Of a DNA stretch of 59,333 nucleotides, positions 21,577-30,589 are shown one piece after another. The DNA is from Xanthomonas pisi DSM 18956 (GTDB lineage Bacteria; Pseudomonadota; Gammaproteobacteria; Xanthomonadales; Xanthomonadaceae): positions 1-59,333 of the forward strand of contig NZ_JPLE01000048.1 of the NCBI RefSeq assembly GCF_001010415.1, in the 5' to 3' direction. The position numbers and the translations under genes were made by a program. Position 1 is the stretch's first letter. The number at the start of each line of letters is the position of its first letter. The notes under the pieces are model-generated. The model was not told the DNA's origin and searched no databases. It saw nothing but the letters and a program-made list of their open reading frames with translations.

Positions 21577-24234
21577 TCACATCTTGAAATTCAGGCTCAG
21601 CATGAAGGAGCGACCGTTCTTGTAGATGTAGTACGGCTGGTTCTTGTTGCCGATGTAGCTGAAGTAGGTTTCGTCGAGCAGGTTGGTGGCTTCCAGCGCC
21701 ACCCGTAGCCGCTCGGTGGCCTGATAGCCGAACGAGGCATCGACCTGGGTGAAGGCATCGGTCATCTGCTGGCCGTTGAGCCGACCGATCTGGGTGAAGT
21801 ACTCCGAGCGCCAGCCCAGATTGACGCGCGCGCTCCACTTGCCCTGCTCGTAGTACGGGCTGATGTTGTAGGCGTTGCGCGAGTTGTACGGCAGGCTGTA
21901 GTCGCCGTCGGTGTTGGAATCGGAATACGTGTAATTGGCGACCACACCGAAGCCGTTGCCGAAGTTGTGCTGCAGATTGAGCGCCACGCCCTGCACCTTG
22001 GCGTCGCCGGCATTGGTCGGCACCGAGGTCTGGTATGTGCTCGACCCACCGGTGGCGTTGTTGAAGAACACGCGGTCCTGCACCGTGGTCAGGATGTAGT
22101 TGGAGATATCGCGCGAGAAGAACTCGCCGCTGAGCAGGCTGCTGTCGGAGAAGTACCACTCCACCGACGCACCGAGGTTGGTCGACTCGTAGGGGCTCAG
22201 ACCGGGGTTGCCGGTGGATGCGGTCAACGTGGTGTCGTCGGTGGCCACGTACGGCGTCATGTTGGTGTAACGCGGTCGCGCGATGACCTTGGAGGCGGCA
22301 AAGCGCAACATCAGATCCTCGCGCAGGTCGTAGGCGATATTGAAGGCCGGCAACCACTTGCCGTAGCTGCTGAGAAAATTCACCGGCGTGTAGCTGCCAC
22401 CTGGTGCATAGCTGAAGCCATCGGTGGAGTCGCGCGTGTGCACGTAGCGCACGCCGATGTTGCCGCGATAGCGCTCGCCGGAGAAGTTGCCCTGCAGGAA
22501 CCATGCACGGTTCTGCTCCTCGATGCTGTAGTTGCCGGCGTAGCTGATCGGCAGGCCGTCATCGCCTTCCAGCCCACCGATATAGCGGCCGATGGCGCCG
22601 CGATTGATGGTGGACCAACGTTGCATGTCGGCGCTGGTGGAGAGTCCGTCCAGATAACCGGAGGGTGTGGTGCCCGGCGAAAAATCCGCCAGCGTACTGC
22701 CATCGTTTGGGGCCCAGGTGCGGCTGTACGACGACTGCCCGGTGGCATGATTGGTGAGCTTGATGCCGGTGAGGATCTGCGTGAACGGGCCCCACTCCAC
22801 CGCATGATCGAAGTCCAGCTGCAGATAGCGCTCCTTGTCGTACTGCGGGCTGTGGCTGGCCGAGGCGTTGTTGAGTTGCATCGCTGCCGCATTGGTGGGG
22901 TCGGTGCTGTAGTCCATCGCGGTGCGACGCCCGTCGATGTTGTAGCTGTACCCGGCAAGATTGCGGAACTGGATGCCGTAGATGCGCTCGGCACCGCCTT
23001 GCGAGCTGGTGTAGCCCACCTGGCTCGAGGCATTCCAGCCATCGCCATGCCAGTCGGCACGCAAATGGATGCTGCCGGTGGTGACATCGCTGTTGCGCAG
23101 GTAGCCGTCCAGATAGGTGTTGGACTGGTCGCCGAAGGTACCCGACGTGGCCACGCCGTTTTCGAAGCCCAGTTCCTGCGCGTCGCCGGGATTGGAGCCC
23201 CAATAGCCGTAACGGCTCTGGTTGTAATTGTCGAAGCTCTCCTTGACGTACAGGCCGGTCAGGTTGAGCTCGAAATCGCTATCGGGCTTCCATTGCAGCG
23301 CTGCGCTGACGCCATCGCGCTTGCGCGTCTGCTGAAACAATGCGGTGTTGATCGAGGTGGGAAACACACCGGTGTTGTTGCCCACCACTGCAGGCGGAAA
23401 CGCCGCGCCCGCGACGTTGTCGTAGCCAAAGATTTCCACACCGTCGCGGCGCAGCACGCGCTGGGAATGCATCACCGAGGTGAGCACGCCCAGGGTTTCG
23501 TCCTGGTTCTTCCAGCTATACAGCGCCGATGCGTTGGGCTTGCCTTCTTCAGACCGGTCGTTATAGCCGTAGCTCACCGTACCGGTCAGCGTATTGCGCT
23601 CCAGCTCCAGCGGCTTGCGCGTATGCACGATCACCGTGCCGCCGATGGACCCTTCGTCGATGCGCGCTTCCGGCGTCTTGTAGACCTCCATCAGCCCCAC
23701 CACTTCCGGCGCCAGCGTGCTGTAGTTGAACGAACGGCTGTCCGGGTCGTTGGGGTCGCCGCCCCAACTGGTGGAGGCAATGGTCTGGCCATTGAGCAGC
23801 ACGCGGTTGAGCGCCGGGTCGGTGCCGAGAATGCTGACCTTCTCGCCTTCGCCGAACTGGCGATCGACGGTGATGCCCGAGAGACGCGACAGCGACTCGG
23901 CGACATTGGTGTCGGGGAATTTTCCGATGTCTTCGGCGCTGATCGCATCGACGATCGCATCGGCATTGCGCTTGACGTTGAGCGCCTTGCCCAGGCTGGC
24001 CTGATAGCCCACCACCTTGATTTCGTCCAGCGTGGACACCGAAGGATTGGCTGGTGCCTGTTGCTGCGCGGGTGCCGGCTGTTCCTGCGCGAATGCCGGA
24101 AGCACCGCAGTGCTGGCAAAAGCCGCGCCCCCCAACAGCAAGCCACGTACCGCTGCGCTCAGTGACGAGCGACGCGGTGCACGCGCGTGACAAAGGACAT
24201 GGCCGGACAACTCGAACACACGGGGATACGCCAT
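21577..24234 (-). CDS. TonB-dependent outer-membrane receptor of the GlcNAc cluster
   Basis: This 885-residue receptor probably imports N-acetylglucosamine or chitooligosaccharides. It has an extended charged start, a hydrophobic signal core (about residues 33-48) with cleavage near AFA-QE, a candidate TonB box (STLDEIKVVGYQ), a plug domain (about 85-215: ESLSRLSGITVDRQ, RVLLNGQTIASTSWGG, EARIDEGSIGGTVIV) and a 22-strand barrel ending in the terminal Phe-Lys-Met segment NGRSFMLSLNFKM. The start has a good ribosome-binding site (GAGAGG). Upstream, 628 bases separate it from nagA; that spacer holds a LacI-type palindrome, so it is probably expressed from its own NagR-controlled promoter. The substrate is inferred from context. 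Confidence 0.9.
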   Translation of the reverse strand: MAYPRVFELSGHVLCHARAPRRSSLSAAVRGLLLGGAAFASTAVLPAFAQEQPAPAQQQAPANPSVSTLDEIKVVGYQASLGKALNVKRNADAIVDAISAEDIGKFPDTNVAESLSRLSGITVDRQFGEGEKVSILGTDPALNRVLLNGQTIASTSWGGDPNDPDSRSFNYSTLAPEVVGLMEVYKTPEARIDEGSIGGTVIVHTRKPLELERNTLTGTVSYGYNDRSEEGKPNASALYSWKNQDETLGVLTSVMHSQRVLRRDGVEIFGYDNVAGAAFPPAVVGNNTGVFPTSINTALFQQTRKRDGVSAALQWKPDSDFELNLTGLYVKESFDNYNQSRYGYWGSNPGDAQELGFENGVATSGTFGDQSNTYLDGYLRNSDVTTGSIHLRADWHGDGWNASSQVGYTSSQGGAERIYGIQFRNLAGYSYNIDGRRTAMDYSTDPTNAAAMQLNNASASHSPQYDKERYLQLDFDHAVEWGPFTQILTGIKLTNHATGQSSYSRTWAPNDGSTLADFSPGTTPSGYLDGLSTSADMQRWSTINRGAIGRYIGGLEGDDGLPISYAGNYSIEEQNRAWFLQGNFSGERYRGNIGVRYVHTRDSTDGFSYAPGGSYTPVNFLSSYGKWLPAFNIAYDLREDLMLRFAASKVIARPRYTNMTPYVATDDTTLTASTGNPGLSPYESTNLGASVEWYFSDSSLLSGEFFSRDISNYILTTVQDRVFFNNATGGSSTYQTSVPTNAGDAKVQGVALNLQHNFGNGFGVVANYTYSDSNTDGDYSLPYNSRNAYNISPYYEQGKWSARVNLGWRSEYFTQIGRLNGQQMTDAFTQVDASFGYQATERLRVALEATNLLDETYFSYIGNKNQPYYIYKNGRSFMLSLNFKM

Positions 24235-24456
24235 TGCATGGACCTCTCAAACTGATACGTCGCAACCGGCTGGTTGCGCAAGAACGCGCGACGCGCGTGC
24301 CATACCCGTCATCCGTCCCCTGTGCCGGATGCGAGCAGCGTCCCGCATCGCCATTGCCTGGGCTTGCCGTTGCAATCGCAGCGATGCGGATCAAAGCGCC
24401 GGATCAATGCATGATCGGCGGCACCATTTGCATGATTCGGAGTGGGCTCCTGTTCG

Positions 24457-24472
24457 CTGACAACGTTATCAG
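24457..24472. promoter_or_regulatory. LacI-type operator, probable NagR box
   Basis: CTGACAACGTTATCAG is a near-perfect palindrome (14 of 16 positions) centred on CG, the hallmark of LacI-family operators. It lies about 220 bases before the TonB receptor, and a LacI-family regulator (27055-28152) is encoded in the adjacent operon. Confidence 0.7.
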
Positions 24473-24533
24473 TGAAGTTGCCCGCAGCAAGCCGCGCTGT
24501 CAACTCGACGACACAAACAGCCTGATGTATGTG

Positions 24534-24548
24534 GAATTCGTCGAATTC
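24534..24548. repeat. Perfect 15-base palindrome
   Basis: GAATTCG-T-CGAATTC is an exact palindrome around one central base in the nagA to receptor spacer. It could be a second regulator site; nothing in the sequence identifies the regulator. Confidence 0.5.
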
Positions 24549-24597
24549 AACGCAGATAACGGGATGACGACGTGATCGCCATCGCATTCTTTTTTGA

Positions 24598-24706
24598 TGC
24601 GCATGCAGACCACTGCGCATCAACACCTAGTGCTGGCAGGCTGCGCATGCAGATGTTGCGATGCAAAGTGTTTTGCGTGCGTGCGCAGATGGAGTGCGCA
24701 TGCGCA
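24598..24706. repeat. Cluster of six TGCGCA hexamers
   Basis: Exact TGCGCA occurs at 24598, 24614, 24642, 24682, 24695 and 24701, with several extended to TGCGCATGC or TGCGCAGAT. The hexamer is itself palindromic. The cluster lies just downstream of nagA. Confidence 0.6.
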
Positions 24707-24862
24707 GATAACGCGCTTGTGAGGCAGGCAGGTGCGCGTATGCAATCGCGCCTCGCCGCCTCAAGGACGTCGGCGCACGCCATTGCAACACGACGACGGT
24801 AGCGTTCCAACCACCAACAGCGACTCGCCGCGCGGCGAAGATCCACGCGGCGACAATCACGC

Positions 24863-26017
24863 TTACTCGCGCTGTCCGGCCACCCAGGTGCCCAGCACCT
24901 GCACATCCGCATCCACCAGCACCAGGTCGGCCTGGTAGCCGGGTGCGATACGGCCCAGGCGTTCGCCCAGGCCGATGCATTGCGCGGGGTAGGTCGAGGC
25001 CATGCGTGCGGCTTCGGCCAGATCCACGCCCAGCCATTGCACGCTGTTGCGGACTGCGGTGGCCATGTCCAGGGCCGAGCCGGCGAGTGCGCCGTCGGCA
25101 TTGCGCACCACGCCGTCCACGGCGGTGATGGTTTCGCCATACAGATCGAAGCTGGGGCTGTCGGCGCCGACCATCGGCATGGCGTCGGTGACCAGCAGCA
25201 CCTTGCCGCGCGGTTTGGCCGCCAACGCCACGCGCAGGCTGGCCGGGTGCACGTGCACGCCATCGACGATGACACCGCACCACACCTGCGGGTCTTCCAG
25301 CGCGGCGCCCACGGCGTTGGGCTCGCGCCCTGCCAGCTGCGACATCGCGTTGTAGACGTGGGTAAATCCGCTCACGCCGGCAGCGATGCCGTCGCGTGCC
25401 TGCTCGTAGGTCGCGGCGGTGTGGCCGGCGAACACGATCGCACCACCGGCCACGAACGCGCGGATGTCATCCAGCGGCACGCGCTCGGGCGCAAGCGTGA
25501 TCAAGGTGACGCCGTTGTCCAGCGAGGTGTCGACGGCAATCTCGTGCGCGTCCGGCAGACGGAACTTGCGCGCGTCGTGGGTGCCCTTGCGTGCGGGGCT
25601 CAAGTACGGGCCTTCCAGATGGATGCCGAGCACGCCGGGGACGCCTTGCGCGATGGCCGCACGGGTGGCATCGATGGCTTCGGCCATCACCTGCGCGGTG
25701 TCGCTGATCAGCGTCGGCAGCATGCCGGTCGTGCCGAAGCGGCGATGCGCCGCGGCAATCGTGGCCAGCGCCTGCGGGTCGCGCGCATTGTTGAACAGCA
25801 CCCCGCCGCCGCCATTGACCTGGATGTCGATGAAGCCGGGCAGCAAGGTCGCACCGCCCAGATCCAAGCGCGTGGCGGCCTGCGCAACGCGTACGTCGTC
25901 GGCCGGCACGATCGCCTGGATCTGCGCACCGTCCAGCAGCACGGCCAGGCCATCCTGCAGGCCGTCATCGGTGAGTACGCGCGCATTGCACAATGCCTGA
26001 GTGCAGGAAGCATCCAT
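24863..26017 (-). CDS. nagA: N-acetylglucosamine-6-phosphate deacetylase
   Basis: Removes the acetyl group from GlcNAc-6-phosphate, giving glucosamine-6-phosphate for NagB. The 384-residue amidohydrolase shows GFIDIQVNGGGG in place of the usual HxH, as in E. coli NagA, then HLEGPYLS (metal Glu), GHTAATYEQ (metal His), HVYNAMSQL (metal His) and LVTDAMPMVG (catalytic Asp). The start ATGGATGCT at 26017 lies two bases past the nagB stop codon and gives the normal length; a longer frame upstream would run into nagB. Last gene of the nagQ-P-R-B-A unit. Confidence 0.95.
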   Translation of the reverse strand: MDASCTQALCNARVLTDDGLQDGLAVLLDGAQIQAIVPADDVRVAQAATRLDLGGATLLPGFIDIQVNGGGGVLFNNARDPQALATIAAAHRRFGTTGMLPTLISDTAQVMAEAIDATRAAIAQGVPGVLGIHLEGPYLSPARKGTHDARKFRLPDAHEIAVDTSLDNGVTLITLAPERVPLDDIRAFVAGGAIVFAGHTAATYEQARDGIAAGVSGFTHVYNAMSQLAGREPNAVGAALEDPQVWCGVIVDGVHVHPASLRVALAAKPRGKVLLVTDAMPMVGADSPSFDLYGETITAVDGVVRNADGALAGSALDMATAVRNSVQWLGVDLAEAARMASTYPAQCIGLGERLGRIAPGYQADLVLVDADVQVLGTWVAGQRE

Positions 26018-26019
26018 GT

Positions 26020-27048
26020 TCAAACGGTTTCCGTGACCTTGTTCAAGTGCGGCGGTAAATCGGGATTGTTGCCACGCTGCAGCGCCAGCGCATTGATCGC
26101 GCGGTAGAAGCTCTGCACGGTCAGCAGCGGCGCACACGCCGGATGCGCGGCATCGGCAAGCGGCAGATCGCCATCGGGTGCGGCCAGCCACACCTGCGCG
26201 CCGCGCGCGCGGAATTCTTCGGCCAGTGCGCGGGTGCCGGCACCGGTTTCGTCGGGCTGCGCAAAGACCAGCACCGGAAAGCCCGGGCCGACCAATGCCA
26301 TCGGCCCGTGTTTGACCTCGGCCGAGCTGTAGGCCTCGGCATGCAGGCCGCAGGTTTCCTTGAATTTCAAGGCCGCTTCCTGCGCCGCACCCAGGCCCAG
26401 CCCGCGGCCAAGCACGAACAGGTTGTGCGCGGGCGTCAAACCGGTGGTCAGCGCGGACCAGTCGGCCTGCCAGGCGCTGCGCAACTGTTGCGGCAACGCG
26501 TCCACTGCAGCGAGCAGTGCGGGGTCGTTCTTCCACACCGCACCCAGGTGCAGCACCGCGGCGAGCGAGGCGAGGTAACTCTTGGTGGCGGCAACGCTTT
26601 TTTCCGGGCCGGCGCCGAGCGGAATCACCACCTCGGCCAGCTGCGCCAGCGGCGAATCTTCCACATTGACCAGAGCCACCACGCGCGCACCGGCGAGTTT
26701 GGCGGCCTCGGCATTACGCAGCAGATCCGGACTCTTGCCCGATTGCGAAATTACGATGTACAGCGCGCCACGCAGTTGCAGCGGCGCTGCGTACACCGAG
26801 CCCACCGATGGCGATGCTGAGGCGGTGACGATGCCCAGCTGGGTCTCGAACAGGTACTTGGCATAGGTCGCTGCGTGATCGGAGCTGCCGCGCGCGCAGG
26901 TCACCACGAACGGCGGCGGGTTGTCGCGCAACGATTGCGCAAGCGCAGCGATGGTGTCGGCATTGCGCGCGAATTGCGCGGCGACCACATCGGCGGTCTG
27001 CGCGGCTTCGCGGAACATCAAGGTCTGCGTTTCGGTGGGGAGGCTCAT
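26020..27048 (-). CDS. nagB: SIS-domain glucosamine-6-phosphate deaminase (NagB-II type)
   Basis: Converts glucosamine-6-phosphate to fructose-6-phosphate and ammonia. The 342-residue product is not the classical NagB fold but a pair of SIS domains like the isomerase half of GlmS: SSDHAATYAKYLFE, SQSGKSPD and EKSVAATKSYLASL in the first, FVLGRGLGLGAAQEAALKFK and EVKHGP in the second, ending LPPHLNKVTETV. The glutamine-hydrolysing half is absent, which together with nagA supports a deaminase rather than a synthase. It starts six bases past nagR and two bases before nagA. Confidence 0.92.
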   Translation of the reverse strand: MSLPTETQTLMFREAAQTADVVAAQFARNADTIAALAQSLRDNPPPFVVTCARGSSDHAATYAKYLFETQLGIVTASASPSVGSVYAAPLQLRGALYIVISQSGKSPDLLRNAEAAKLAGARVVALVNVEDSPLAQLAEVVIPLGAGPEKSVAATKSYLASLAAVLHLGAVWKNDPALLAAVDALPQQLRSAWQADWSALTTGLTPAHNLFVLGRGLGLGAAQEAALKFKETCGLHAEAYSSAEVKHGPMALVGPGFPVLVFAQPDETGAGTRALAEEFRARGAQVWLAAPDGDLPLADAAHPACAPLLTVQSFYRAINALALQRGNNPDLPPHLNKVTETV

Positions 27049-27054
27049 CGGGGC

Positions 27055-28152
27055 TCAGGCGGATTCGGGAGGGAGGGGTTTGCCGGTGGACGCGGGCGCC
27101 GGCGCAGTGGAGCCGCGTACCACCAGTTGCGGTACGAAGCCGCGGTTCTGCAATTGCGCGGGCTGGTCGTCGTAGGCATCGCTGCGCAGCTGGCTGATCA
27201 ACAAGCGTGCGGCGTGCCGCGCGATGTCGTCGGTGGCCTGCTTGGCGGTGGTCAATGCCGGCCACGACTGCCGCGAAAACGGGCTGTCTTCGAAGCCGGC
27301 GATCGACAACTGATACGGCACGTTCATGCCGGTGGACTTGGCCGCAGCCAGCACGCCGGCGGCGATTTCATCGTTGCTGCCGAAGATGGCCGTGGGCGGC
27401 TCGCGCAGCGACAGCAACCGACGCGCGCCACGGAAGCCATCGTCGAAGGTGTAGTCGCCGGGAATCACCAGGTGCTTGTCCAGCGCAATGCCATAGTCCT
27501 TCAACGCCGCTTCGTAGCCGGCATAGCGCTCGCCGCTGGAGCGATGCTGCGGGCCGCCCCACAGGAAGCCGATGCGTTGATGGCCGAGCTGGATCAGATG
27601 CTCGGTGATTTCATACGCGGCATCGCGGTCGTCGATATACACGCATGGGCCGTCGCCGGGATCGTCGGTGGACGCGATGATGCGCACGCTCTTGATCCCG
27701 CGCGCGGCCAGGCCGGCGAGCAGTTCGGGGCGTTCGGACATCGGCGCGGTCAATACCACCCCGGCCAGCCGCGAGCGCTGCACCCATTCGGCGAGTTCTT
27801 CGGCCAGCAATGGCGAGGTGGAATCGCAGGGATGGATCTGCAGGCCGAAGCCGGTTTCGCGGCAGGCGGCCAATACGCCGTTCTGGATGCCGATGATGTG
27901 ATACGGATTGGGGTTGTCGTAGACCAGGCCGATCACGAACGGCGTGCCGCTACGCAGATTGCGTGCGGACGGATCGGGTTCGTAGTCGAGATCGGCGATG
28001 GCGCGCAGCACGCGCGCACGCGTGGCCTGCATCACCGAGGGCTCGTTGTTGATCACACGCGACACGGTCTTCAACGAGACCTTGGCGCGCTCGGCGACGT
28101 CTTTGATGGTGGGCCTGCGCATGGAAGTGCCTTGGTCGTCGGAACGCATCAT
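27055..28152 (-). CDS. nagR: LacI-family repressor NagR
   Basis: A probable GlcNAc-responsive repressor. The 365-residue product has the LacI helix-turn-helix near residues 14-34 (IKDVAERAKVSLKTVSRVIN), the hinge with YEPDPSARNLRSG, and a periplasmic-binding-like effector domain (VIGLVYDNPNPYHIIG; AIFGSNDEIAAGVL). An internal Met (28122) begins MRRPTIKDVA and would remove ten residues; the 28152 start is kept because it follows nagP by only ten bases with a GAG-type ribosome-binding site. The candidate operator is the palindrome at 24457. Confidence 0.92.
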   Translation of the reverse strand: MMRSDDQGTSMRRPTIKDVAERAKVSLKTVSRVINNEPSVMQATRARVLRAIADLDYEPDPSARNLRSGTPFVIGLVYDNPNPYHIIGIQNGVLAACRETGFGLQIHPCDSTSPLLAEELAEWVQRSRLAGVVLTAPMSERPELLAGLAARGIKSVRIIASTDDPGDGPCVYIDDRDAAYEITEHLIQLGHQRIGFLWGGPQHRSSGERYAGYEAALKDYGIALDKHLVIPGDYTFDDGFRGARRLLSLREPPTAIFGSNDEIAAGVLAAAKSTGMNVPYQLSIAGFEDSPFSRQSWPALTTAKQATDDIARHAARLLISQLRSDAYDDQPAQLQNRGFVPQLVVRGSTAPAPASTGKPLPPESA

Positions 28153-28162
28153 GCCGCGTCGC

Positions 28163-29437
28163 TCACTTGGCCTGGGCCGGCAGGCCCAGGCGATGACCGC
28201 GCAGCGAATAGAACAGGATGTACAGATAGCACGGCACCATCAGCGCAGCGAACACGACCTGGAAGTCGTAGTGCTGTTTGAGAATGGCAAACAGCTGCGG
28301 AATGATCGCGCCGCCGGCAATCCCCATCACCAGCAAGGCCGAACCGATCTCGGTGAAGCGGCCGAGGCCGCGAATGGCCAGCGGAAAGATCGCCGGCCAC
28401 ATCATCGCGTTGGCGAAGCCCAGCGCGGCGACGAAGCCCACCGACACGTAGCCGTGGGTCAGCAACGCACCCAGCGAGAACAGCACGCCCAGCACTGCCG
28501 ACACGCTCAGGTAACGCGCCTGCGAAATGACGGTCGGGATCAACGCCAGGCCCGCGAGGTAGCCCAGCAGCATCGCGCCCAACGTGTAGGAGGTGAACAG
28601 CTTGGTGCTGTCCAGCGGCAGGTTGAAGCCATGCCCGTAGGTGCCGATGGCATCGCCGGCCATCACCTCCACGCCCACATACACGAACAGGCACAACACG
28701 CCCAGCCACAGATGCGGGAACTGGAAGATGCTGGATTTCTGCACGCCGGCAGCGCCGGGGGTTGCGTTGGCCTCGGAGGCCTTGAGTTCGGGCAATGGCG
28801 AGAACAGGACGCCGATGGCCAGCAACAGCAGCACGCCGGACATCACCAGATACGGTGCATGGATCTTGGCGGCAAAGGCAGTGAGCAGGGTTTCCTTGGT
28901 CGCCGCATCGGCACTGGCGACCTGCGCGGACAGGTCGCCAATGCCGTGCAGCACCAGCGAGCCGATCAGGATCGGCGCCAGGATGCCGGCGATCTTGTTG
29001 CAGATGCCCATCAGGGCGATGCGGCGTGCGGCGCTTTCGATCGGCCCCAGGATGCTGATGTACGGGTTGATCGCGGTCTGCAGCAGCGCCAGGCCACTGC
29101 CGATCACGAACAGCCCGCCCAATGCGCCCGGATACCAGCGCTGGGTGGCGAACTGGCCGAATCCGGCCGCGCCCACGGCCATCACCACCAGACTCAACGC
29201 CAGGCCCTTCTTCATGCCGGTGCGCTTGAGAATCCACGACGCCGGCAGCGCCAGAAAGAAGTACGACAGGTAGAACACCATCAGCACCAGAAACGCGTTG
29301 ACCTCGTTGAGGTCGAACGCCAGCCGCACGAAGGTGATCAGCGGCCCGTTGATCCAGGTGAAAAAGCCGATGATGAAAAACAGCACGCCGACGATGGCGA
29401 TCGAGACAACGGGATTTGCGGGCCTGGCGGTAGTCAT
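28163..29437 (-). CDS. nagP: MFS sugar permease NagP
   Basis: An inner-membrane transporter of 424 residues with twelve predicted helices, in the fucose/glucose permease branch of the major facilitator superfamily: NAFLVLMVFYLSYFFLALPASWILKRTGMK-type start, INPYISILGP in helix 4, and QLFAILKQHYDF near the end. In GlcNAc clusters lacking a phosphotransferase system such permeases bring in free GlcNAc, which then needs a kinase; none is encoded in this window. It lies between nagQ (43 bases upstream) and nagR (10 bases downstream). Confidence 0.92.
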   Translation of the reverse strand: MTTARPANPVVSIAIVGVLFFIIGFFTWINGPLITFVRLAFDLNEVNAFLVLMVFYLSYFFLALPASWILKRTGMKKGLALSLVVMAVGAAGFGQFATQRWYPGALGGLFVIGSGLALLQTAINPYISILGPIESAARRIALMGICNKIAGILAPILIGSLVLHGIGDLSAQVASADAATKETLLTAFAAKIHAPYLVMSGVLLLLAIGVLFSPLPELKASEANATPGAAGVQKSSIFQFPHLWLGVLCLFVYVGVEVMAGDAIGTYGHGFNLPLDSTKLFTSYTLGAMLLGYLAGLALIPTVISQARYLSVSAVLGVLFSLGALLTHGYVSVGFVAALGFANAMMWPAIFPLAIRGLGRFTEIGSALLVMGIAGGAIIPQLFAILKQHYDFQVVFAALMVPCYLYILFYSLRGHRLGLPAQAK

Positions 29438-29480
29438 GGATCGGCTGGCTCTGAGGTTGTCGTAGGGAATGCCGTTGGGG

Positions 29481-30236
29481 TCAGCGGCGCAGTTCGGCGA
29501 CGAAGTCGTAGAAGTCGTTATGGCAATAGGTGTCGGTCAATTCGATCGCGCTGCCGTCGCGGGTGTAGCCCACGCGCACCACATGCAGGATCGCCTCGCC
29601 GGTCTTCATGCGTAGATGTTCGGCCAGACGCGCCGGCAGGTTGATCGCGCGGAAGTACTGCAATGCGCGCACCACCGGCGTGCCCTGCGCATCCAGATAG
29701 CTGTACAGCGAATCGCCCACCTGCTGCGGGTCGGCCACGATGCGTTGCGGCAGCACCGCATGCTCGTAGGCCATCACACGGTCGTCGGCGCTGCGCAGGC
29801 GGGTCAGCGAAGCCACCGCCGCATCCGGCGACAGGCCCAGCCGCAGGATTTCTTCGCCATGCGCCGGGCGCAGGCGCCGCTCCAGCCAGCGCGTACCCGG
29901 CTCGTAGCCCTTGATGCGCAGCGTTTCGCTGAAACTGGTCAGACCACTGAGCTGGTGCTGGATCTGCGTGGTGACGAAGGTGCCGGCACCCTGCCGACGC
30001 GAGACCAGGCCTTGTTCGACCAGCACATCGACCGCCTGGCGCAGCGTGACCCGCGAGATCTGCAGGCGCTCGCACAGCTGGCGCTCGGCCGGCAGCGCTT
30101 CGCCGGCCTTCCACTGACCGCCACGAATGGCGTCGGTGAGCTTGCCGGCCAGCTGCAGGTACAGCGGGGTTGGCGCGGACGCGTCCAGGTGCAGGTCGTC
30201 CAGTCGCTTGTCGGCGTCCGCCTTGGCCTTGGCCAT
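29481..30236 (-). CDS. nagQ: GntR/HutC-family regulator NagQ
   Basis: A second regulator in the GlcNAc operon and its first gene. The 251-residue product has an amino-terminal winged helix (about residues 20-88: PTPLYLQLAGKLTDAIRGG, CERLQISRVTLRQAVDVLV, VSRRQGAGTFV) and a UTRA effector domain (about 100-245), the architecture of phosphosugar-sensing GntR regulators such as YvoA/NagR of Bacillus. A 16-base near-palindrome 30 bases before its start is the likely autoregulatory site. Confidence 0.9.
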   Translation of the reverse strand: MAKAKADADKRLDDLHLDASAPTPLYLQLAGKLTDAIRGGQWKAGEALPAERQLCERLQISRVTLRQAVDVLVEQGLVSRRQGAGTFVTTQIQHQLSGLTSFSETLRIKGYEPGTRWLERRLRPAHGEEILRLGLSPDAAVASLTRLRSADDRVMAYEHAVLPQRIVADPQQVGDSLYSYLDAQGTPVVRALQYFRAINLPARLAEHLRMKTGEAILHVVRVGYTRDGSAIELTDTYCHNDFYDFVAELRR

Positions 30237-30265
30237 TCGTTAGTCCCGCCTGCCCGAATTCGATA

Positions 30266-30281
30266 GGTCCAATATAGTACC
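30266..30281. promoter_or_regulatory. Candidate NagQ operator and nag operon promoter
   Basis: GGTCCAATATAGTACC is palindromic at 12 of 16 positions and is the AT-rich spot in a GC-rich leader. Its GGT...ACC ends resemble sites of GntR/HutC sugar regulators. It lies 30 bases before nagQ, a natural place for operator-promoter overlap. Confidence 0.55.
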
Positions 30282-30310
30282 AATCCACGGCAACGTACCA
30301 GCCCTGCGCT

Positions 30311-30343
30311 GCGCCGGCCCGCCTGGACCGGTCGGGCCGGCGC
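30311..30343. repeat. GC-rich inverted repeat between xcsN and nagQ
   Basis: GCGCCGGCCCG and CGGGCCGGCGC pair perfectly around an 11-base loop. There is no T-run, so it is not a standard terminator. The rest of 30282-30589 holds nothing I can assign. Confidence 0.5.
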
Positions 30344-30589
30344 TGGCGAGGCCTGCCGGCGCGCCCGGCGATTGGCCGGTGAATATCGGCGCGGCGGGCA
30401 ATGGTCTGCGTTGCACGGGGTGCCGTATCGGCAGCAGCCTCGGCAAGGCGTGGTGGCGACCGGCCGATGGGTGGCCAGGTAGATCAGACCAATTTGCCGG
30501 CACTGGAGGTCTGGGCCAGGCCGCCAGCGGGCAGCTGAAACCGCTGCGCCATGCAACCTGCCCGCTCTCTGCGCCAGCAGTGATCTGCG

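Larger units (their letters stand above)
24235..24862. other. Long regulatory spacer between nagA and the TonB receptor
   Basis: I see no gene here. The spacer carries, from left to right, a LacI-type operator (24457-24472), a perfect 15-base palindrome (24534-24548) and a cluster of six TGCGCA hexamers (24598-24706). The transcript of the receptor probably starts in this region. Confidence 0.6.
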
